Source: Neobacillus sp. FSL H8-0543 (lineage in GTDB: Bacteria > Bacillota > Bacilli > Bacillales > Cytobacillaceae). Taken from it: a DNA stretch of 64,000 nt. Shown in pieces: positions 52,173 through 60,115 of the stretch (positions are counted from its first letter, which is position 1; each line of letters begins with the position of its first letter). Location: the NCBI RefSeq assembly GCF_038592905.1, contig NZ_CP151943.1, positions 1,088,001 to 1,152,000 of the forward strand, read 5' to 3'. A program made the translations under genes and the position numbers. A model generated the notes under the pieces. The model did no database searches, was not told where the DNA came from, and saw only the letters and a list, made by a program, of their open reading frames with translations.

Positions 52173-52662
52173 TGAATCCACTCCTTTCAATCCATTCATT
52201 TAAATCATTTTTTAGTTCTAATATCAGATCGCGTTGTTCACTGCTACATCCAATGGAACTGGCTACAACTGACAAGTAACCAGCAATTGCTTCCGGAAGT
52301 GTTTTAAATGATTCTATTTTAGGGACCCTCAACTGATTACCTTCTCGCTTAAGCGTTTCTAGGAACTCTTCTTTTTGTATGTTGGATCGTTCAATGTTCC
52401 TCTTGTTCAATTTCTTGGTATCGCCTTTGTAAGGTCGAAATTTAAATGATCCTCTTCCCGTTTCAAGGTTGTAATCGCAAGTCTTGCTAATAATAGCATT
52501 ATTTCCTTTTGGAGTAGAATAAACGTTGTTTCCCGTAGAGGAATGCCCTAAAAACTCAATCTCAGAATGCTTACAGTTATAAAAACTAGCTAAAAGCTCC
52601 CAATCAAAATAAAATCCTTTTTTAACAATGTTTGTATCATAGGACATTATTGAATTTCTCAT
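52159..52662 (-). CDS. Hypothetical early phage protein, 167 aa
   Basis: A mixed protein: FYFDWELLASFYNCKHSEIEFLGHSSTGNNVYSTPKGNNAII, then basic (FKFRPYKGDTKKLNKRN) and helical parts. GGGAGG precedes the ATG. No family is recognised. Confidence 0.6.
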   Translation of the reverse strand: MRNSIMSYDTNIVKKGFYFDWELLASFYNCKHSEIEFLGHSSTGNNVYSTPKGNNAIISKTCDYNLETGRGSFKFRPYKGDTKKLNKRNIERSNIQKEEFLETLKREGNQLRVPKIESFKTLPEAIAGYLSVVASSIGCSSEQRDLILELKNDLNEWIERSGFNVQK

Positions 52663-52727
52663 TTTTATAACCTCCCTTCAATTTCTATAACAATCTTCAA
52701 CCTAGCGCCTGTCCGCACCTTAATTTT

Positions 52728-53000
52728 TTACCATTCGTCCATGATTTCTTTTACTACCGATAGGCTTTCTTCAAACGGCCAAAAACGTTTGCCTTTTTCC
52801 TTTCTTCTCTCCAGCAGTTTCATTCTTGGATCGCGCAATATTTCATTTTCCAAAAATGATTTACTCATGCACGTTCTTTTAGACATTAGGTCAATATCCC
52901 AGAAAATAAATGATTGATGTAGAATTTGATTAACCCTTTCGTTGATGTATGATTTTATTTGTTCTTGGTCAAGATCGATATTTACTTTAGCGAGTGACAT
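52728..53000 (-). CDS. Early phage protein, DUF771/excisionase-like
   Basis: A 90-aa protein. DLMSKRTCMSKSFLENEILRDPRMKLLERRKEKGKRFWPF has the shape of a MerR/excisionase-type winged helix ending in a W-P-F wing, as in DUF771 phage proteins. It overlaps the Cro-like gene by 19 bases. It could be the excisionase or a regulator. Confidence 0.65.
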   Translation of the reverse strand: MSLAKVNIDLDQEQIKSYINERVNQILHQSFIFWDIDLMSKRTCMSKSFLENEILRDPRMKLLERRKEKGKRFWPFEESLSVVKEIMDEW

Positions 53001-53251
53001 GTTAGGTCACCATCCTCTCGCTTAATTAAGTTGCTATACGCAACATAGTTACAAAAAAAATATGTTACAAGCTTTGTTTCGTCAATCATTAAAAGGTTGG
53101 CTAGTTCCATTACTTCGTTTAAATGCATTGGCCTCTTATTGTTTATCTTTTGGCTTACTGTCGGCAATGATAAACCTAACTTTTTTGCTACATCTTTTTG
53201 ATTAAGGCCCAATTCCACCAGTCGACTTTTAACTTTTAATGTGTTAATCAT
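52982..53251 (-). CDS. Cro-like XRE regulator
   Basis: An 89-aa DNA-binding protein with helix-turn-helix LNQKDVAKKLGLSLPTVSQKINNKRP. The ATG at 53251 follows GGGGGG; longer in-frame starts are not supported. It is the first gene of the lytic operon, divergent from the repressor. One 13-bp operator lies within its coding region (53031-53043). Confidence 0.8.
   Translation of the reverse strand: MINTLKVKSRLVELGLNQKDVAKKLGLSLPTVSQKINNKRPMHLNEVMELANLLMIDETKLVTYFFCNYVAYSNLIKREDGDLTCHSLK
53031..53043. promoter_or_regulatory. Repressor operator inside the Cro-like gene
   Basis: TTGCTATACGCAA matches the TTGC-N5-GCAA operator seen in the divergent control region. Confidence 0.5.
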
Positions 53252-53274
53252 TTTTTCAACCCCCCCTCTTTTTA

Positions 53275-53394
53275 TTGCATTATGCAACTAACCTCATCAT
53301 ACAACCATATATTTTATATGTCAATAACAATACGCAACTTTATTTAAATAATTTTTAACGATAAGTTGCACGACGCAAATCAAGGAAGTATAAT
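53275..53394. promoter_or_regulatory. Divergent lysogeny switch with 13-bp operators
   Basis: Cro promoter (minus): TTGACA (53324-53319), 17 bases, TATGAT (53301-53296). Repressor promoter (plus): TTGCAC (53366-53371), 17 bases, TATAAT (53389-53394). Operators of the form TTGC-N5-GCAA lie at 53275-53287 (TTGCATTATGCAA, near the Cro start point) and 53366-53378 (TTGCACGACGCAA, over the repressor -35). A half-degenerate copy lies at 53325-53337, next to the Cro -35. Confidence 0.75.
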
Positions 53395-53414
53395 AACACT
53401 AAAGGAGGGGTGAA

Positions 53415-53978
53415 ATGAACATAGAATTAATAGGAAGCAGAATAAAAGAACGTAGATTGGAATTAGGGATTACTTTACAAGAAGTCGCAGAAGCAATAGA
53501 TGTTAATAAATCAACCATTCAAAGATACGAAAATGGAAAAATAAAAGATATTAAAACACCCATAATTGAATCTATAGCATCATTTTTAAATGTTAATCCG
53601 TTATGGTTGCTAGGGAAAGCAGAAAATAAAACCCATAGTGAAGAATACGAATTATCAACCCACCTAATGAATTTACACTTTAAGTCGATTGTAAAATGGA
53701 GTGAAGATCAATTTTTCACCGAAAAAGACACCGTTATTATTCGAGAACATTTTTGGGATTTGTTACTTCGTTATAAACAAATCATCGAGGGATTCGCTAA
53801 TGCAAAACATGCGTGGGAACACTCAAAAGAAACCTACAGACAGTTATATATAGACAGATTAACCGATAAAGAAATAAAGGAATTATTTTTAAAAAATGAG
53901 TTAGAGTACAAATTAGATTCTGCATCTGATTGGATAAAAGCTTTTCCTCAATGGATAACTGAAAAAGAAGAGAATTAA
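53415..53978 (+). CDS. Phage repressor, XRE family (CI-like)
   Basis: A 187-aa protein. The N-terminal helix-turn-helix is ITLQEVAEAIDVNKSTIQRYENGK; the C-terminal part is helical, without a LexA-type peptidase. So derepression does not look RecA-cleavage dependent. It is divergent from Cro, with AAAGGAGGGG before the ATG. Confidence 0.85.
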   Translation: MNIELIGSRIKERRLELGITLQEVAEAIDVNKSTIQRYENGKIKDIKTPIIESIASFLNVNPLWLLGKAENKTHSEEYELSTHLMNLHFKSIVKWSEDQFFTEKDTVIIREHFWDLLLRYKQIIEGFANAKHAWEHSKETYRQLYIDRLTDKEIKELFLKNELEYKLDSASDWIKAFPQWITEKEEN

Positions 53979-54047
53979 AGGAGGTGATGCCAACCATTTT
54001 CAATCCCCCTAAAAGCGTCTGTCCGCGCCACGAAAGGGAAGATACTA

Positions 54048-55196
54048 ATGGAAATGCACAAGTCGAAAAAGGATAACGATCTATATTACTACTCTAATTC
54101 AAAAGGCGAAAAAATGTGGTCCTATCGGTACCGGTACTATGATGCTTTAGGTAAACGAAGAGAGAAATCGAAGCAAGGATTTAAAACGGAGAAGGATGCC
54201 TATAGAGCACTCCTTGAAGTGAAGGCCAATGTTCTAAATGGAGAAGTCAAACAAGTAGAGAACTCAAATCTAACTATATCAGCATGGTTAGATATTTGGT
54301 ATGAGACACATAAAGGTGATTGGAAGATCACTACCCAGCTTCAGAGGGAGAATGCGCTTAAATACCAAATGAAGCCACTTCTTGGTAAATATAAATTAGC
54401 TGAATTAGATAAGACCACTTATAAACGAGTGTATATAAATGAGCTCATGAAAAAATACGAGCCAAGTACTGTTCGCTTGTTCCATCGGTTGTTTAAAGTC
54501 GCCATAAACGCAGCTGTAGATAATGAAATTATACCCAGGAATCGATTCACCAAAATCACCATTCAAGGTAACGAAGCGATAAATGATAATTTCCTTACTC
54601 CTGAGGAACTTGAAGTTTTTCTGAAAGCAGCCAAGCAAATAGAGAATATCACTAATTATTCGATGATCTTGCTGCTAGCCTTTACAGGTGTTAGAAAAGG
54701 TGAAGCGCTGGGTTTAACGTGGGAAAATGTAGATTTTGACCGTAAAACAGTGACCGTGGAACGTACTAGAGATAAAAGAGGAGCCCGGGAGCCAAAAACG
54801 AAAAACAGCTACCGGACTATTCGTGTTGATGATATACTCCTACATCAACTAAAAATATACCGCACTTGGTGCAAACAGACAATGCTGTCATTTGGTAAAC
54901 ACCTATCAGATGATGATTATATCTTTATCTCGTATCAGTCCGGGACTCCTACGGGGGATAACACAGTAAAATACAGTTTCGACCGTATCATCAAAAAAAT
55001 AGGAATAAAATCAATTACTCCACATGGCCTACGGCATACTCATGCGACGATATTAATTGGTCAAAAACAACCTGTTAATATGATTGCAGAACGATTAGGA
55101 AATACACCGCAAATGATTTGGGATACTTATGGCCATACCTATAAAGCACTTGAAGAAGAATCGGTTATCGCATTTTCTCAAGCGCTACATTTATAA
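54048..55196 (+). CDS. int: Site-specific tyrosine integrase
   Basis: A 382-aa phage integrase. The N-terminal AP2-like arm-binding domain (WSYRYRYYDALGKRREKSKQGF) and a core-binding domain precede the catalytic domain: Arg in FTGVRKGEALGLTW, HGLRHTHATILIG, and Tyr in NTPQMIWDTYGHTY. It integrates at the 3' end of rpsD. The stop is directly followed by G-rich arm-type repeats and attR. Confidence 0.95.
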   Translation: MEMHKSKKDNDLYYYSNSKGEKMWSYRYRYYDALGKRREKSKQGFKTEKDAYRALLEVKANVLNGEVKQVENSNLTISAWLDIWYETHKGDWKITTQLQRENALKYQMKPLLGKYKLAELDKTTYKRVYINELMKKYEPSTVRLFHRLFKVAINAAVDNEIIPRNRFTKITIQGNEAINDNFLTPEELEVFLKAAKQIENITNYSMILLLAFTGVRKGEALGLTWENVDFDRKTVTVERTRDKRGAREPKTKNSYRTIRVDDILLHQLKIYRTWCKQTMLSFGKHLSDDDYIFISYQSGTPTGDNTVKYSFDRIIKKIGIKSITPHGLRHTHATILIGQKQPVNMIAERLGNTPQMIWDTYGHTYKALEEESVIAFSQALHL

Positions 55197-55227
55197 TTTG
55201 GGGGAGGTTTTGGGGGAGGTTTTTAAA
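55196..55227. repeat. Right integrase arm-type repeats
   Basis: Two direct copies of TTTGGGGGAGG follow the integrase stop. The 32 bases match 25325-25356 with one difference (G at 55218, C at 25347). Confidence 0.6.
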
Positions 55228-55278
55228 GTACACCCTCTAGACCCCATAAATACTAGGGTTTTTCAGACCGTTGAACAT

Positions 55279-55291
55279 TACTCACGTTAAT
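55279..55291 (+). repeat. attR core with rpsD 3' remnant
   Basis: TACTCACGTTAAT matches attL exactly. Together with the upstream bases it reads VEHYSR-stop, nearly the end of S4, so this is the displaced rpsD tail side of the insertion. Confidence 0.65.
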
Positions 55292-55316
55292 TTCATTGCT
55301 CTGCAAAGAGTCGTAA

Positions 55317-55358
55317 AAAGCCCCGAAACCTTGATAATACAAGGTTCGGGGCTTTTTT
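55317..55358 (+). terminator. Original rpsD terminator, now separated from rpsD
   Basis: AGCCCCGAAACCTTG and CAAGGTTCGGGGCT form a strong stem with TTTTTT. It lies 25 bases after attR, where the terminator of an uninterrupted rpsD would be. Confidence 0.75.
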
Positions 55359-55504
55359 CTATTTAATTGAGTACATTATTTATGATCTATTGATAAAAAG
55401 GCTGCATGTGACAATGCCAGCCTAACTATTTTGTTCTCGCTTATTGTTATGGAATAAAGTATATTACAAAAGCCACCCGATGCGTTACTTTTTCCTCACA
55501 CTTA

Positions 55505-56614
55505 TTATTTTTGATACTTATTTAACTTGGAAGTAATAGACACTGGCTTTCTTTCCTGTTTTATAAGTTTTAAGTTGGATGCCCAACGGATACCAGACTC
55601 GTAATTTTGGGTATGTTCTTTCTTCACAAGTTCCTGTAATCGTTCTTTGTTTTTTTCTAGGGATTCTTCAAGAGAAAGCATCCGACGAGTTGGGAACGAT
55701 AGTCCAGCAAGAATGGTTGTGATCGTAGAGTCAGATTCAGAAATATAGGTTCCTTCGAATAATTGTAACGGTTCCCCCACCCTTTCAAAGATGGAAGGTA
55801 CATTAATCAGCTTTGAAATGTTCTCTGGACCTTCATAGATAAGCCCAGCCCGGATTACGCCTTGTGATTCAACAGGACAGAAAATCGAGTTCGCCCAAGA
55901 AATTTGTACCTTCTTTGAGACATCCGAAGTTGTATTCGCGTCCGTAATCGCAGCAGAAGAGATGATCGTTACGCCTCTTGTTCCAAGGATATTCATTAGA
56001 TCTGTTTCGTCGAAGTTACCATAGAATGAACTCTTTTTTGTTATTTTCACGAGAAAACTAATGGCCTCTATGGCTTGATGATTAGCCGAAACGTAAATCT
56101 CATGTTTACTGGATTGTGGTTTCATTTTACGCATTTGATCATTATCGACAAGGAATACTGAAGAAATGCCTTCTATATTGGAGAGTTCTTCAATGCACTC
56201 AGCCGTATTGATACGGTTTCCTGCTAATACATTTCGCTCAGGGATAATCGCAATCGCCCCTACTTTGATACCAGGCAACTGATCGACTAACAGATCAATT
56301 AACATTGGACTCATCCCAGACCCTGTGCCACCATCGGTTGAAAAAGCCACTAAAAGAAGCTTGATGCTTTTAAAGGAACTGCTGACAAAATCAATAATCT
56401 CCTTATAGTTTTCTTGAAGCCCCCGTAATCCTAAGGAACGATCTTGACCTGCACCATTATACCCTGGGACAAAAAACTTTTTTTCTACCCGGGTGTTTAC
56501 AACACCATCACGTTGATTCGTATTAATTAGAGCCGTTTGAAAATTCAGGGCTGATGCAATTTCCGCAATATTCCCACCTGCTTGACCTACGCCCAAGATT
56601 CCAATCGATTTCAC
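55505..56614 (-). CDS. TubZ-like tubulin/FtsZ-family GTPase
   Basis: A 369-aa protein. The N-terminus has SIGILGVGQAGGNIAE (nucleotide loop), TALINTNQRDG, and the tubulin G-box STDGGTGSGMSPML, like the TubZ form. A later NRINTAECIEELSNIEG segment matches the family. The C-terminus is basic (RKPVSITSKLNKYQK), as in TubZ tails that contact TubR. TubZ usually segregates plasmids or phage DNA; this copy is chromosomal beside the prophage, and no tubR-like gene or iteron is evident. It starts with GTG after GGGGGAG. Confidence 0.75.
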   Translation of the reverse strand: MKSIGILGVGQAGGNIAEIASALNFQTALINTNQRDGVVNTRVEKKFFVPGYNGAGQDRSLGLRGLQENYKEIIDFVSSSFKSIKLLLVAFSTDGGTGSGMSPMLIDLLVDQLPGIKVGAIAIIPERNVLAGNRINTAECIEELSNIEGISSVFLVDNDQMRKMKPQSSKHEIYVSANHQAIEAISFLVKITKKSSFYGNFDETDLMNILGTRGVTIISSAAITDANTTSDVSKKVQISWANSIFCPVESQGVIRAGLIYEGPENISKLINVPSIFERVGEPLQLFEGTYISESDSTITTILAGLSFPTRRMLSLEESLEKNKERLQELVKKEHTQNYESGIRWASNLKLIKQERKPVSITSKLNKYQK

Positions 56615-56926
56615 CAAACACTCCCCCTTATAAGCTAAAAGCTGATCCTAGTTGAAAATTTAGGAGAAATTTTAAACCAAATCATTGATAAGGAAAATTA
56701 ATCCTTATACCATTTTTACTATTTAGATGGGTAGATTATGACCAAAATCGGCTCCTGCCCTTTATATTAACCATATCTATTTTCATTGGCAGTGCTGGCC
56801 GAGACTATTGACCTAATCTTGAAAGCGTTGTTCTTCTACCTTTCATTTTACAATCTTTGATAAAATGCTTAGAATGGTCGATACGGAATACTAAACTTAG
56901 TTTAATAGTTAAAAGGAGTTTATTAA
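56615..56926. other. Gap between the TubZ-like gene and the phosphatase
   Basis: This 312-bp divergent gap must carry both promoters, but I see no clear -35/-10 pair and no iteron array that would mark a tubC centromere. Confidence 0.5.
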
Positions 56927-57394
56927 ATGATTAATGTATTATTTGTCTGTTTGGGAAACATTTGCCGTTCACCAATGGCTGAGGGAGTGTTTCGTGATTT
57001 ACTGAAAAAAGAAAATTTGTCTAGCAAAGTTAGCGTTGATTCAGCTGCTACAAGTTCTTGGCATATTGGTTCTCCTCCGCATAAAGGAACGCTTGCAATT
57101 TTTAAAAAATATAACATTTCAGCAGACGGTCTTGTCGGACGTCAATTAACAAAAGAAGACTTTGAACAGTTCGACTATATCTTTGGGATGGATGAGAGCA
57201 ATGTAAAGAACATATTCGAGATAACAGGCAAACCTCAGCACCCAAATATCATTCGTCTGCTCGATTTAACAGAACATAAAAAAGATGTCCCTGATCCGTA
57301 TTACACAGGAGATTTTGAAGAAACCTATCAGCTGATTTCAGATGGCTGTCGAGAATTGCTCGAAAAAATTCGTAACGAACAAAACTTAACCTAA
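56927..57394 (+). CDS. yfkJ: Low-molecular-weight protein tyrosine phosphatase
   Basis: A 155-aa phosphatase. The P-loop is VCLGNICRSPMAEG and the general-acid motif is VPDPYYTG. The YfkJ-like spacing (HIGSPPHKGT) is clear. It removes phosphate from Tyr or Arg residues; YfkJ is a Tyr phosphatase linked to stress. AAAAGGAG precedes the ATG. Confidence 0.92.
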   Translation: MINVLFVCLGNICRSPMAEGVFRDLLKKENLSSKVSVDSAATSSWHIGSPPHKGTLAIFKKYNISADGLVGRQLTKEDFEQFDYIFGMDESNVKNIFEITGKPQHPNIIRLLDLTEHKKDVPDPYYTGDFEETYQLISDGCRELLEKIRNEQNLT

Positions 57395-57550
57395 ATAATC
57401 CATAGCATTATTTCCTATCTTTTCATAATTCACATAGTAAATCACAGGGTATGAAATAATTATTGGAGGGTGTGTGAATTTTTTGTGATTTAGTACGTGG
57501 ATTATGTTGCGATAACAGAGATTGTTGGATTTAATTTTAATGGGTAACTT

Positions 57551-57640
57551 TCACGGGAACGTAGACTCCTTCAGGATTAGTGGGGCTGAGGAGACCCCTT
57601 AGATGGAATGCTCCCCGCAACGCATCTAAATGAGGTTAAC
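57551..57640. repeat. Degenerate dispersed repeat of the GTAGACTCCT type
   Basis: GGGAACGTAGACTCCTTCAG with GGGGCTGAGGAGACCCC and CTCCCCGCAACGCATC resembles a short intergenic repeat I recall from Bacillus genomes. It contains internal pairing (GGGGCTGAGGAGACCCC). This is a single degenerate copy; identification is from memory. Confidence 0.4.
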
Positions 57641-57696
57641 TTGGTTTTTTTGAAACATAAGAAGTCTTATCCTAAATTGAGTAACCAGTGATATTT

Positions 57697-57891
57697 AAAA
57701 TAGGCGAAGATTTTTCGGTTAGACTGCAGAATAGAGCTCGGTTCGGGGTATATAAGCGGAGATTTTCCGATTAAGCAAAGCAAAAATACCCATTTTCACG
57801 TTTTTCGAGTCAATAGTCGGAATTTTTCCGTTTATTTAAGCTATTTTCAGTGCTATTTCCTAATTAAGAGAAATTTCTCCGCTTATTTATC
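57697..57891. repeat. Dispersed inverted-repeat element, copy 2
   Basis: The 725-bp gap between the phosphatase and the small membrane protein holds no gene. It carries the motif set of 9891-10083: GGCGAAGATTTTTCGG, GCGGAGATTTTCCGATT, GTCGGAATTTTTCCGT and AATTTCTCCGCTTATTTA, in both orientations. Confidence 0.6.
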
Positions 57892-57958
57892 AAACTCGCT
57901 TTTGCATCTAATGAGCTTGTACAACTTACGGGTGGTTTCGTGATAAAAAGAAAATATT

Positions 57959-57996
57959 AAAAAGGCATAGAGGTATCTCCATCTCTAAGCCTTTTT
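57959..57996. terminator. Terminator-like hairpin
   Basis: AAAAAGGCATAGAG and CTCTAAGCCTTTTT pair between the phosphatase and the membrane-protein gene. Confidence 0.6.
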
Positions 57997-58120
57997 GACT
58001 ATGAAATATACTGTGAAGGATGCTGTGAAGTTTATGTGATTTGCTATTTGATTTCGTCTGCGATTTACCGTTTTGCACCTCTTAAGTAAACATCATACCA
58101 ATGCTATGGCCGGGGTTTTA

Positions 58121-58309
58121 TTAACGTTTTTTCATCCACTTAATCGTTCGTGAATAGCAAAACACTAATACTACATAAATTAGTACAACTACCGCTGCGG
58201 TCCAGAGCCTTTCACTTAACGCACCGTCCGCGTACACAACTGGACCAAGCCCAAAGAACGTAACTAGTAAAAAGAGAATGATAAAAACCGCATGAGCTAA
58301 AAACTTCAA
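58121..58309 (-). CDS. Small two-helix membrane protein
   Basis: A 62-aa protein with two transmembrane helices (FLAHAVFIILFLLVTFFGLG and WTAAVVVLIYVVLVFCYS) and a basic end (RTIKWMKKR). The TTG at 58309 follows TGGAGGTGGG; a longer in-frame start is not supported. No family is recognised. Confidence 0.65.
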   Translation of the reverse strand: MKFLAHAVFIILFLLVTFFGLGPVVYADGALSERLWTAAVVVLIYVVLVFCYSRTIKWMKKR

Positions 58310-58398
58310 AATCCCACCTCCAAAAATGCTTCTTATATTATATGACACATTTCCTTCATTCGAGTTACAAAACTGGATTATCTAAATGATTGAAAAAA

Positions 58399-58428
58399 AC
58401 CGGCCACATGAGTCCCACAAGGCCGGCT
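58399..58428 (-). terminator. Terminator of tyrS
   Basis: ACCGGCCACATGAG and CACAAGGCCGGCT pair just downstream of tyrS, with a T run on the minus strand. Confidence 0.8.
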
Positions 58429-58440
58429 ATAACAAATGAA

Positions 58441-59975
<1,535 letters not shown>

Positions 59976-60079
59976 TATTTTAAACTTATAGTTTTTTTAT
60001 CATAATTTAGACCAACTGTCAAATTAAAACTGGAAAAATCAGAAAATGTAGAAGTTTGTCATACTACCTACCATCTATA

Positions 60080-60088
60080 TGCTATAAT
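60080..60088 (+). promoter_or_regulatory. Extended -10 promoter of the PBP gene
   Basis: TGCTATAAT is an extended -10 element (TGnTATAAT), about 28 bases before the start codon. A TTGTCA upstream is at a poor distance. Confidence 0.5.
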
Positions 60089-60115
60089 ATATGTGATTTT
60101 AGAAGAGGTGATTCT

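Larger units (their letters stand above)
25213..55278. mobile_element. HK97-type siphovirus prophage, apparently incomplete
   Basis: A 30-kb element between the two att cores carries integrase, repressor, Cro, replication, regulator, terminase, capsid and tail genes in the usual order. Most genes run leftward; integrase and repressor run rightward. The tail module ends with the tape measure. No distal tail, tail tip, holin or endolysin gene is seen. The left 6 kb hold cargo on the other strand. Excision may be possible, since att and integrase are intact, but normal virions and lysis are not expected. Confidence 0.93.

Noticed and set aside
53979..54047. Small frame between repressor and integrase (MPTIFNPPKS...)
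   Set aside because: Its ATG is only about two bases from the Shine-Dalgarno sequence and it overlaps the integrase start; not supported.
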